Shown here in pieces: positions 21,403 to 31,195 of a stretch of 58,923 nt of DNA. Both the position numbers and the translations under genes were made by a program. The notes under the pieces are model-generated. The model was not told where the DNA came from. It searched no databases and was given only the letters and a program-made list of their open reading frames with translations. Each line of letters starts with the position of its first letter. The stretch's first letter is position 1. The DNA is from Glutinoglossum americanum (lineage: Eukaryota > Ascomycota > Geoglossomycetes > Geoglossales > Geoglossaceae), in assembly GCA_020080175.1 (NCBI GenBank), contig JAGHQL010000173.1:1-58923 (forward strand). Reading direction: 5' to 3'.

Positions 21403-21431
21403 CGGAAAAGGCGGTGTTCGGTAAAATTCGG
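21403..21431. promoter_or_regulatory. CGG-triplet cluster upstream of AOX (possible alternative oxidase induction motif)
   Basis: Four same-orientation CGG triplets sit at 21403-21405, 21412-21414, 21419-21421 and 21429-21431. The last pair is a CGG-N7-CGG direct repeat. In Neurospora crassa the zinc-cluster regulators AOD2 and AOD5 act through a CGG-N7-CGG element in the aod-1 promoter. Here the cluster lies about 380-410 bp upstream of the AOX ATG. Function is inferred from spacing and position only. Confidence 0.5.
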
Positions 21432-21964
21432 GAATTAAGATGCTTCTGGAAATCAGGGCGTTCACATGGCTCTGAAGGAAATTTTGAATCACTCCTGCAT
21501 TAGCCAAAAGCCTTCGTACTACGCCACTCTTAGCCAAACTCCGGCGTTACCCGCGAAATAGTGCTGCGAAAAGCTCGACAGACAAGGAAGGCGGGCTAGG
21601 GTAGGCATGTGTAGTCTCAGCCCTTGGCTGCCTGTCGTTTATTTGCCGTCGGCACTCCGAAAATTGAATTGTTTACAAACATCCAAACGTTGCATCCCCA
21701 ACGCGGGCTACAAAACTGCCCCGCTCACGCAATTTGCTATCTCAGGAGGGAAGGAATACCCTCAATCACAAGGAGGATAGACATATAACCGATGACTCCC
21801 CGAGGTTGCTCACGATGGGAGGACCTCTTCCCAAATACCCTCAGATACTCTCGTCTCCAAACCGAAAAGTCGCAAGCGATGATAGATAACCTTAATTCCA
21901 CGACGGACGGATGGATTCCCACATGCCGGAAAATTCATATCAGATCCTCGGCGTGCTGAGGCTT

Positions 21965-22533
21965 CTACTTTCTCAAGGTCTTCTCTACACTGAACGTAGT
22001 TTCATTATCATCGATCTCTTCCTCGGATCTCTCGACCTTCACCACATGGGCGTATTTCGGGCCTCTGTTGATATCTGTAAAGAGCTTCTTGAGTGCATCT
22101 TCGTCACCTTGAGCTTCGCCTTCCACCTATATGACAAGCCATAGGTTTGATGTGAGCCCTTATGCCATGTTGCCAGAAAAAGATATCGGAGTTCTGATAC
22201 CTTTCCGTTGTCGGTGTTGCGCACCCAACCAGTAAGGCCGTACTCTGTTGCCTTGTCTCGGGTGAATTTACTAGGTATTTTATGAATATTGTAACATCAA
22301 TTTGACTGCAGTGGAGATGTTGTTACCGGAAGAAGACGCCTGAGGGTAAGGATGAAGTTAGATATAGTTAGATGCGGGACTGGATCACATCGTCCCATGC
22401 CCAAATCATTGGAGCGCAGCCGCTACTGATGCTGGTTTCTTGTTGATAGCTTACCTTGGACCTGGCCATGGACTACGAATGAGACCTGCATGACGTCAGA
22501 ATTCTCGAAGAACGAAGCAGTAATTGATGACAT
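21965..22533 (-). CDS. Acylphosphatase with a 13-nt microexon
   Basis: Small hydrolase that splits carboxyl-phosphate bonds of acylphosphates in the cytosol. Exons are 22455-22533, 22327-22339 (13 nt), 22201-22270 and 21965-22126, giving 107 residues. The spliced product carries the family signatures VVHGQVQGVFFRKFTRDKA with the phosphate-binding Arg, GLTGWVRNTDNGKV-EGEAQG with the catalytic Asn, and the C-terminal KVERSEEEIDDNETTFSV. Introns are 115, 56 and 74 nt, all GT...AG. The tiny second exon encodes the Gly-Val-Phe-Phe-Arg core, so correct microexon inclusion decides catalysis. The ATG at 22533 gives 14 residues before the next in-frame ATG (22491), which would also give a normal-length enzyme. 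An out-of-frame upstream ATG at 22553 overlaps the start. Confidence 0.9.
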
Positions 22534-23273
22534 GTAACTACCCGTTTCGCCATTACGCTAACCAGGTATCCACAGTGCTTGAGATTGATGAAAGGTTATC
22601 GGAATGTAATCGTGGGTATGGAAGGATCAACCAAACGAAGACCGCCAAGCTATGATTTACCCAACGACAGGGTTATCATTTAATATGCAGTCAATTGGAC
22701 GGGCCACACCCTTTATGATGCAATTATCCAATAATCGTGGCAACAAGTTCATCGGACTAGAACACGTGTTGGAAGCTTGTTTTATATCAAGTCGCCAATA
22801 GTCGAACTTATCAGATTTCAATGTAATTTGGATCTATGCAGCACGATAGATCGTGTTCTTTAAGCACCTCGGATCATTTTTATGGCCAGATTCTGATGCC
22901 GAAGTAGTGCTTTCATAATGGTGCGGGAATATATGTAGTGGTCAACAATGGGAGAGCGTCCAAATGGCTACCGCAACTGTGGGTGCAGGGTGGAGCGAAT
23001 AGTAAGCATATGTAATTACCAATTTAGCTAATCCATTCGTTCGATATCGATCTCTAGGTATCGAGTTGTAGCTATGAACCCATCTAACGGATTATTAGGG
23101 CAAATTTTTAGGTTGCGCTTAGGCAAAAAAGCTTGTGCGAGGCGAAAAAATGCAAATAGCCATGTCTGTGCTCGAGCTCGTGAAAATGCAGTCATCATCA
23201 TTATACATCCCAAAAGCCACCGCCGACAGCCCGCCAGAGACGTCGAGATATTACTGTCCCCCACCCCCGTAAC
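22534..23273. other. Gene-free interval upstream of the acylphosphatase
   Basis: About 740 bp, AT-rich (for example 22660-22890), with promoter of the acylphosphatase gene and 3' flank of the next gene. I see no coding signal or repeat. Confidence 0.4.
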
Positions 23274-24830
23274 TTACGAGTCCTTCTCTGCACCTGCCAT
23301 CCTAGGCTCCTCACCATTCTCGCTCCATTCTTTCACAAACTCCTCCCGAATAGCCATAGTCCAAACTCCAATTGCGTCCTCGAACCCTCTCCACGCATCC
23401 TCATTCTCACCATGCACAACGTCCATGACATCTACCTTCAGCCGAACCTCCCAGCGGATCTCGGCGGCTTTAATCCAGAATCGCAGATTTTCTGCGGCGC
23501 GATATGGCTTTGCAGTGTCGGTGTGAAAAACGGGTATTCCACCAAATGGTCGCTTAGAGGCTTTAACAAGAACATTGTGTAAGTTTACAAGACGAAGGCC
23601 GGACTGAAGGGTTTTCAAGAACGGCGTCGGAAATGCGGTAGAAGATTCATCCCAGCGCGGTAAGGCAGATGGGTCGTCATCGAAGGATTGCAAGAATAAC
23701 CATTCACGCTCATGCTCCCTTCCAGTCCAGTCTCCGCGTATCCACTTCCACCCTGCACGCTTCTGCTGCTCGAGCTGTTCTCTTCTCTCCTCTTCTAGCA
23801 TTAAGGCCTCTACAGAGGAAACCCAATTGCGCATCGCATCACTCTCCTCCTGACGCATGCCGCCAGCGAATTTGCGACCTGCCATGCGTTTCAGCACTTC
23901 AAGGGCGGCGAGAAGCTCCTCACGGATTTTTCTTTCGGATTTGATCGCCGAGAGGCGAGCTGGTTGTTCATGGGCGGTTGAGTACACTTTCATGGCACGG
24001 ATGGCGAGCGTGAGGATATCCAGAAGGTGCATACCCTGCATTTCATGCCAACCCTGATTTGATGATGGTGGAGGAAGGGATTTGTCGGTAGAGTCTAAAA
24101 ACAGTTGGTCTTTCTCACGATCTCTATCCGTCTCGTTCAAAACTTTCTTAGAATCTTCCAAACACTCTCTTAATTCTCTTCGTAGAGTTTCCACGTCCGG
24201 TGGTGGTGCAACTTCCTCAGTTCGATAGTTATATGTGCTCACAGTTGGCGGTAGCATCATTGGCTCCTGGTCCTCGTAATCTGCACCAAACTCCTCATCC
24301 TCTTCTTCAATAGGCGATTCCACCATCCCTCCAGCGGCTGAATCTAAGAGAGGTTCCGGCGTGGACCTTGATGATGAATATGTGGAATCACGGCGATCCG
24401 ATCCCGCAAGCGGAGCTAAGTGCATCGAATCGAAGGACGTTTCCAGTGGTGGAAGAGTAGAACTCGCATGGCGTTTCTTGTTCTTAAATAGAGGCTTTCC
24501 GCTATGCAATTGCCCCCCTTTCCCATCCAATAGTCCCGTCCTAGCGAAGTAATATTGCAGATGAGCAATACTCCCTAGACTCATCACGCTCTGCCGTTGC
24601 CTCGCTGATTTGGAAAACTCCGTTGCTTGAGGTCGCACGTAACCGCGCCGGCGTGCAGCAACATCAGAAGAGCGGGACATTGACGACCGGCCCGATACTG
24701 ATGAGGTGGTGGATGCAGTTGAAACGGAGCGTTCAAGAGGCGGACAGGAGAAAATAGCAGGTGTTGGAGATGTTGATGGAGAAGGAGATGACATGCGGAG
24801 GGAAGGTGGAGAAGCCGGACGGTCTGCCAT
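23274..24830 (-). CDS. Conserved fungal protein of unknown function
   Basis: Single-exon frame of 518 residues. The start is the first ATG, at 24830; the frame is open slightly further but only from GTG. The first ~70 residues are Ser/Pro-rich. A compact motif, RRRGYVRPQATEFSKSARQ then SVMSLGSIAHLQYYFARTGLLDGKGGQ (about residues 60-105), reads like a conserved core. I believe I have seen it in other filamentous ascomycete proteins without an assigned role. An acidic low-complexity block (SPIEEEDEEFGADYED) follows. The second half is helical and charged, with DILTLAIRAMKVYSTAHEQPARL, a likely coiled coil around EALMLEEERREQLEQQKRAGWKWI, and WIKAAEIRWEVRLKVDVMDVVHG. There is no signal peptide, membrane segment or recognisable catalytic motif. 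It is probably cytosolic or nuclear. Confidence 0.85.
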   Translation of the reverse strand: MADRPASPPSLRMSSPSPSTSPTPAIFSCPPLERSVSTASTTSSVSGRSSMSRSSDVAARRRGYVRPQATEFSKSARQRQSVMSLGSIAHLQYYFARTGLLDGKGGQLHSGKPLFKNKKRHASSTLPPLETSFDSMHLAPLAGSDRRDSTYSSSRSTPEPLLDSAAGGMVESPIEEEDEEFGADYEDQEPMMLPPTVSTYNYRTEEVAPPPDVETLRRELRECLEDSKKVLNETDRDREKDQLFLDSTDKSLPPPSSNQGWHEMQGMHLLDILTLAIRAMKVYSTAHEQPARLSAIKSERKIREELLAALEVLKRMAGRKFAGGMRQEESDAMRNWVSSVEALMLEEERREQLEQQKRAGWKWIRGDWTGREHEREWLFLQSFDDDPSALPRWDESSTAFPTPFLKTLQSGLRLVNLHNVLVKASKRPFGGIPVFHTDTAKPYRAAENLRFWIKAAEIRWEVRLKVDVMDVVHGENEDAWRGFEDAIGVWTMAIREEFVKEWSENGEEPRMAGAEKDS

Positions 24831-25513
24831 ATTTGGTTGTGAGCACACGAATTGATATAACTCTCAACTCGACGTTCATGACGAAGTTACTCAGGGGCGG
24901 CTCTGGCGACTATAAAAAATCTGATTGGCTGGCAGTTGCCGAGCGCCAAAGATTATGTAACTACCAATGGAATCAGAGCACGGTCATCATTGTATCACGA
25001 CAGATGCATTTAGTTCAACAACCACCAGAAAATAAAGGGGGTGACAAGGGAAATTCCCTTAAATTGTAATCGGTCGAAAATCGAAGTTGCGGTATTCTGA
25101 TAGGCTTTTTGCAGTATCCGAGGATTCTTTCAAGTTCATTTTTTGTGATTTTGCTCACAAGTTTCCGTCTACTTTTCGGATCTCTGCGGTACAACGAGCT
25201 CAACAATCACCACGAGGGAGAATCTTAGAAGGCGATATCTGAAAGATACATTCCTCTCTAATGCTAATTAATTTTTTTGCTTTGTGGATGTAACTGGGGA
25301 CCGTTATTGAGCCAGACGTGGTGGACCAATTACACATTCTTACTACTCGCAGGAATGGACTATGGCCCAGTACTGTACAACATTGTACACCAACCATTCT
25401 CAAAAGCGAGGACCCCACTATGCCATCGGCTCACTTATGGAAGTACAGAGCAATCACACTGTAATTTCAGTGTGGACGAAGCCGTTCAAATTGCTGTGAA
25501 TAGCTTTTGTAGA
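24831..25513. other. Interval between unknown gene and F-box gene
   Basis: About 680 bp. Apart from the CCAAT box near 24924 I see only AT-rich flanking DNA and no gene. Confidence 0.4.
24924..24928 (-). promoter_or_regulatory. CCAAT box upstream of the 23274-24830 gene
   Basis: CCAAT on the coding strand (AGCCAATCAG context), about 94 bp before the ATG. CCAAT is the core of HAP-complex sites in fungi; a single match of this length may be chance. Confidence 0.3.
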
Positions 25514-27189
25514 TCACAACCCATAACTCCTCACCCGACTCCAGAAAAACGCGCGATCATTCCTCAACCCAAACTCTGCCCAATCGTCCGTCAACCGGTT
25601 GTAACTCCAAAACCCCTTCCAGACCAATTTGTTCCCCTTGGGCTTCTTACTATTGCTCGCTAGTGACGCACTACGGATAGATAGGTGGAGTTTGTAGAAA
25701 TACTTTCCCTTCTCGCCTACACCCTCTGTCTCGATGTGCACATCTCCCTCCAACTCCTCGTCACCATTGGAGTTGGAGCTGGCTGGTCCAGAGAGCCTCC
25801 ACCGGCCCAGGAGCGTATCCTTCACGACTGCGGAGGGCAAGGCGCTTGCGGCGCCAGTGCTGTGAAGAGAGATGTTATCCTTTGTGAGATAGTGTACTAC
25901 GTCAGCGGGCTCGGCGACAGTGAGGAGGCTAAGTACGGTGCCGTCGCGGAAAAAGCGGAGGTAGCGGTAGTAGGTTACAATATGGACGGGTGTATTCCAG
26001 GAGACTTGATTGGCGGAGGAGGTGCCTGAGCGGACATAGTTGACGGTGGAGATATAGATGCCGCCAAATCGAATGCGGGGGCGAGTTTGGAACATTAGGC
26101 GCCACGAGGAGGCGTAGGTTGTGTGAAGAAGGGAGAGCATGGTTGCTGATATGTCGGGGCGGGGGGGTTTGATAGTGCTAGGCTCGTCGGATAGTAGGTT
26201 ACTGAGGAGGCAGCCTCCGTCCTCGCCGTTGCCGTCGGGGAGGGGCTCCCCGAGGATGGAACACCGGTAGTCATAGTGCATAGCCCCGAAACCAAACTCA
26301 GCGCCGCAGCAAACACGCTTCCAGACCCTCTCTTCAGTCGCAACGAGGTACGCAAACCGCCTACAAACTTGCGCCAATCTCATAAAGGACGCGACGTCCG
26401 CAATTGCAGAGTAGAGCAGCACTTCGACCAGAATCTCCGACGGTAGAGTCGCGATCGGGCATGCTAGAGGTGGAGATCCTTCTGTGGGTGGCGGGGCGGG
26501 GTTGATGGATAGATTGGCGAAATCTGCAATGAGCTGAGCGGTGGAGGATTGGAAGCCTTGGAGGGTGTGTGAGGCTGCATTTGGGATCTTGTTGGAGACC
26601 TGGGGGTTTGAGGATTTAGGATGGAAGGAAGAGGGGAAATGTTTGTTCTTGTAGGTCTTGTCGACGCTGGCGTCCATCTGGATAGACGATTAACCTCCAT
26701 TGCTTGCGTGGTGTTGACCGCTGGGGATGGTGATTCTATTCTGAGTAAATATATAATGGAGGGGCATACCCGGTAAGCCTTCCGGTAGAGACTCAGACTC
26801 TCACCGAGACTGCCTTGAGACTCTTTCTCTACCGCCTTCTCATAATGCTCCAGTGCTGAGCTTGGTATACCACCGATGCTCGTGTTTCCATGATGAAGAC
26901 CAATCGGCAAGCTACCTGAGGCACCATCGCTACCTAGCCTAAAAGGAGAGTCTTTATCTTCAAGGTCGTGATATGTCTTCAGTACGATGTCCTCCACTTC
27001 ATCGTCGTCCTTTCGTCCTGGTATAGGAGCAAGAGGTGGTTCTAGCGCCCTATTTGCTGACGATTTTGGGGTAGGAGATGAGGAAGCCCCTTCTGCAGTT
27101 AATGATACTCGGTCTTTACTCGACCTAGCCGTGACTTCACGGCGCCACTGCTCGCGGAAGGATTCTAGTTCTGGGTTGGTATCTTCCAT
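25514..27189 (-). CDS. HRT3: F-box protein of the FBXO9 / Hrt3 / Pof7 type
   Basis: Likely substrate receptor of an SCF ubiquitin ligase. Exons are 26770-27189 and 25514-26677, joined by a 92-nt intron in phase 0 (…LYRKAYR-MDASVDKTY…), giving 527 residues. Residues about 110-155 hold a TPR/MIT-like helical pair (ALEHYEKAVEKESQGSLGESLSLYRKAYR) that is standard for FBXO9. The F-box lies at about 212-260 (LPSEILVEVLL…LAQVCRRFAYLVATEERVWKRVC). The Hrt3-type C-terminal beta-rich domain follows, with WRLMFQTRPRIRFGGIYIS, YYRYLRFFRDGTVLSLLT and KLVWKGFWSYNRLTDDWAEF. It diverges from MTM1 over 563 bp. Domain order and length fit the family well; the substrate cannot be inferred. Confidence 0.92.
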
Positions 27190-27752
27190 TCTTAATAGGC
27201 CAGATTACGTAAATAACAACTGTGCAAAACTCTCCAAATTGATGTCCCAACTTGTTCGAAATCTGGGTTTACGGCCCCCGTGTATTTATATGCTAATCAC
27301 ACAATTGATCTATGTGAATGGCTGCGAGCAGTCAAATAATCATGTTCTGCACCAGACTCTGAGTGACTCACCTTGTATGTTTATTAAAACTTCGCCGCTA
27401 GGAGTCAACCTCCATTCCACATTGGTTGTTGCCAGGAGAGGCTGAGGTGACGGAAAGAGTCACCAAACAAATTTGTTAGAATTGACAAGCATTAGATTTA
27501 ATACCTAAGGCAGGACGAGCAAAACTATGTACGACATCGGATCCGTTATCTTATCGATCTAGGTCTCGTGACATTCATCATCGTGTTACGTCGGCTATTC
27601 TTACTCGACCGAAATAAAAAAGGTCCCATTCATTTGCCTTCGTGCAATCCACTATCAATTGCCAACTAACAACCACCATCTTTGGCCATTTTGTCATACC
27701 AGTTTGTAGAAGACAGGGCCGTGTGGTCCACCAAGAGACCATAACTGGGAGC
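27190..27752. promoter_or_regulatory. Divergent promoter F-box gene / MTM1
   Basis: A 563-bp head-to-head interval. It must contain both promoters. I see no motif strong enough to name. Confidence 0.4.
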
Positions 27753-29270
27753 ATGTCCGCCTTTACAACCCGAGCGGACGATGAGGGGGGAAGGACTCTT
27801 GACGTCAGCCATGGCCTACAAGCTCAGACGGGACAGAGACACGACAGAATACGAAATAACCTGCAGGAGGACAGGCCGGCTTTGGCGTCAAATCATATGA
27901 GTAGGAATGGCGGAGGCGGTAATGTCGACATTTCTGCTGGACAGAAGATGCTATCGGCAGTCTCTGGGAGTTTTCTTACATCTGTATTAGGTGCGTGCTG
28001 GTTGCGGTTGCGCGGCTTCACCCAGAGCAAGCTAACTTGAGATTCCTCCTTCCTAGTCACTCCCCTCGACGTTGTTCGTGTTCGCCTTCAATCCCAGCCA
28101 GCCTCATCTGCTATCCGCAGTTTCTCCGCAGCCGCCTCACAATCCCTCCCCCAGTTTGCGAACCTTCCGCCTAACCTCGGCGTTACTGCTTGTTGTCGGG
28201 AGGTTTTTTGGGTGAACAATAATACTCAATTCTGCGTGGCCGGCAATGGACCCGCCACAGCTGCCCCATCTACCGCTGCCGAATGTGCAGTCCAAGAATC
28301 ACAGCGACGAACTTTCACCTCCACTTTCGATGGACTGCGAAAGATTGCCAGGCACGAGGGTGTCAGCACGCTATGGCGCGGTCTCAGTCCTACCCTCGTA
28401 ATGGCCATCCCAGCAAACGTCATCTACTTTACCGGCTACGATTCTCTCCGCTACAGCCCACACAGCCCCATCAATCGTCATGTTCCAGAGACCTACGCAC
28501 CCCTTGTAGCCGGGTCTCTCGCCCGCATCTGCGCCGCCACCGTCATTAGCCCCGTTGAAATGTTCCGCACCCGCCTCCAAGCCAGCACTCACAATCCGCA
28601 ACCCACAAACGGCGCCAGACCAAACGGAGTATTCATCACCACCCTCCGCGGCCTGCGTGATTTAGTCCATGCACAAGGCTATACATCGTTATGGCGCGGA
28701 CTGACTCTAACTCTCTGGCGTGATGTTCCTTTCTCCGGTATATACTGGTGGGGCTATGAAGTCGTCAGAAATCGTCTCACCGATATACGTCTCCAGCATA
28801 CCGCAAATGCCACCGCCTCCATCTCCCCCAGCAACATCGGCCATACTTCCCGCTCTCATTCCCGCGACCACCAAAATTCCACTACCACATTCACAGACAG
28901 CTTCATCGCTGGCGGCATCTCCGGCACCATCGCCTCCATCATCACCACGCCTTTCGACGTCGGCAAGACCCGCCGGCAGGTCATCCACCATTACAACGAC
29001 ATCGCCAACATCCCCAACAACGACACCAAAGGTGCACTGAGACCTGAGGAACGCTCGATGCCCCGTTTCTTATGGCACATCTGGCAGGAAGAGGGCGTGG
29101 CGGGCTTGTGGCGTGGGTGGGCGGCGAGGTGCTTGAAGGTCGCGCCCGCTTGTGCGATTATGATCAGTAGTTACGAGATTGGGAAGATGATGGCGAGGGG
29201 GATGAACGAAAGGAGGGAAGGGAGGAGGGGTGGTAGTGGTGATGGGGTCTCTGGGGGGTTGAGTGAATAG
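27753..29270 (+). CDS. MTM1: Mitochondrial carrier Mtm1 (SLC25A39/40 family)
   Basis: Inner-membrane carrier. Human SLC25A39/40 are needed for mitochondrial glutathione import, and yeast Mtm1 affects manganese loading of Sod2 and Fe-S metabolism. Exons are 27753-27990 and 28057-29270 (66-nt intron, branch GCTAAC), giving 483 residues. Three carrier repeats are visible: GSFLTSVLVTPLDVVRVRLQSQ, VAGSLARICAATVISPVEMFRTRLQA and FIAGGISGTIASIITTPFDVGKTRRQ, each with the Px[DE]xx[KR]x[KR] signature. The insertion after repeat 1 carries CCREVFW-like cysteines typical of this subfamily (ACCREVFWVNNNTQFC). The WRGLSPTLVMAIPANVIYFTGYD half-repeats also fit. There is a 70-residue hydrophilic N-terminal extension and a Gly/Arg-rich tail. 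The ATG at 27753 is the first in frame. Confidence 0.95.
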
Positions 29271-29692
29271 GAGGGGTCCGACAAAGAGCCCAATTCTCTC
29301 TCACAAATTTCCTAATCTCATTCTATTTGGGCTGGGTGGGCGGACAGAGTCAATCCGCATGTGTATTTTTATAAACCTCCCCTTCCCCACACAGATTTCC
29401 CTAACGGAACGGCATGTTTTAGGGGGTAAAAATTAGGGTTTTCTGTAGATACATATACTCATGTACAATCAATCAACCGAATAGACAAGGCCACCTCTCT
29501 TCCCTCAAAACATGATACTATTTAACAGCCGCTGAAGAGTGTGTTGAGAGGGGTTGCCGGTGTCTTTTTTTTTTTTTTTTTGCGGGGAGAACTGAGATAT
29601 TGGAGATGATCAGAAACCTGCTCGTCCATCTATTCGCCTATGTTACTATATAGAGAAATCCTTCACGGCATATATACCCCCTCCCATCCCCT
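29271..29692. other. Convergent 3' interval with poly-T tract
   Basis: About 420 bp between the stop codons of MTM1 and the small mitochondrial gene. A T17-18 homopolymer lies near 29564-29581. It holds both 3' untranslated regions; no gene. Confidence 0.45.
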
Positions 29693-30272
29693 TCACTTCC
29701 CCTTCTTCCTCTCCATCGCCTCAACCTTCTCCTCTACCGTCTGGATGTACTTCTCGATTCGCTGGATCGCGGTTTGCAACGACTATTTGTTCGTTTTCCC
29801 CAACATCAACACCGAGTCCCCAGCAAATAACCCACACACGCCGCCCGGGAGGAGGGGGGGGGACAATACGTACGTAGATATCCTGGGTCAGCAAGTCGTT
29901 CGAGGCTTTGTAGTCGGAGAGGATGGTGTAGTACAGCGAGCTCCCCGTCAGGGTGCAGCCGAGGAGGAAACCGAGGATTCTGGTTGGTGGGGAAGGGGGG
30001 TTGTGATGTTAGCACGAACGACGTTTCTTGACGCGAGGGGCGGACTTGAGGGGGGTGGGGAGGCGGTAGGTAGATGTGTGAGGGATTAGAGGGGGGAATG
30101 CGTACCCCCCGCGGAACCCTCCAACGGGCTTCTTGACAGTCGTAGTTGTAGTTGTAGCAGCAGGCGGCGCGTCGGCGAAGCGCCGTGCGGTAGTCGAAAG
30201 GAAGGATCTGGGGGTGTGCGAGGTGGTGGTGCGCGCGAATAATCGCATAGGGCGTGCGAGGAGAGATACCAT
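29693..30272 (-). CDS. Small mitochondrial single-pass membrane protein, unnamed
   Basis: Exons are 30106-30272, 29874-29979 and 29693-29782 (introns of 126 and 91 nt), giving 120 residues. The N-terminus is a strong mitochondrial presequence: many Arg and Ser/Thr, no acidic residue in the first ~30, and an FLSTTARRFADA cleavage-like region. A threonine run and KKPVGGFRGG lead into one membrane helix (ILGFLLGCTLTGSSLYYTIL). A C-terminal coiled coil follows (NDLLTQDIYSLQTAIQRIEKYIQTVEEKVEAME). I recall similar short proteins in other filamentous ascomycetes, but no named function. It is most likely an inner-membrane accessory or assembly factor with its coiled coil outside the bilayer. It diverges from the SLC35 gene. 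Confidence 0.82.
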
Positions 30273-31195
30273 CGCCGTGGCGCGGGTGTATCTATTTAGT
30301 GGGTTGGTTTTTAGGATTTTGGTTCTAGGGTTGGGTGGATGGTAGAGCTCGGGTGGTGTTCGGTTCGTTTGTTTTGTGATGATGCTGTTAAGTTGAGTGG
30401 GGCCTTCGTCATACAACGGGAACTATTTATTATTCGTTACGGCTTAACGGGGCAGAATTTCTATATTGGATGTATAGGTCAAGTAAATATTTCCTACTCC
30501 TTGCCTCGGGAAACCAAAGGGATCTCTCCTCTCTTTCGGCTTTCGGAATGCTCTGTGTACAATTGAATCGGTTCGTTGTGGGCCGCAAACCTAGCTATTC
30601 CTAGCATATTCAACCCATATGTTTTGCACTCCTCAAAGAAACCATCACATACGACCACAGACTGTAGAGAACTGGGCATCCCGTCCGCTCTGCCTTACAT
30701 AAGCTACAGATCGGAGGATTAGTACTGGCGTCGGTGACGAGCTGGGAATACCCTCTGTTGTATGTTTTTGCCCTTTTTTTTTTTTTTTTTTACACTCCCT
30801 ACATTTGTTCTGCGGGGCGAGGGATCGGAGTCGCAGGCCCTGGCAAGGAGATATACTAGCTGAAGTGACTTCACGAGGCTACAATTTCTAGACTACGAAA
30901 TTGAGGTGGATTAATATTTCCTCTCTTGGAACCAAATCGCTGCTTTCTAGGGTACGAATACCTGATCAGGTGACCTGTCCTGAAGAGGAGTAATATTAAG
31001 TCTAGTGGCACTGAAGTAGCTTGTTCTGTTGCATTGGCAGCTCTGTGGCTAAGGCACTGGCAGCCGGTTGGGCGGAGCATGTGTGCTGAACGTGCTGAAC
31101 GTGCTGAACGTGCACCGGGTGGAGGACGTGCCGGGGTTGACGCGATCATTGGGCCTCCTTAGACATTGCTTCAAAAGCTATTTGCAGCTACGGCC
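30273..31195. promoter_or_regulatory. Divergent promoter, small mitochondrial gene / SLC35 gene
   Basis: About 920 bp. It includes a T18 tract at about 30774-30791 and a 9-bp direct repeat near 31083. A GCCATGGCG context marks the SLC35 start. No further gene is supported. Confidence 0.4.
31083..31113 (+). repeat. 9-bp direct repeat GTGCTGAAC, 3.4 copies
   Basis: Perfect copies of GTGCTGAAC start at 31083, 31092 and 31101, followed by a partial copy. The array lies about 85-115 bp upstream of the SLC35 start codon, where it could be a promoter element or part of the leader. Confidence 0.7.
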
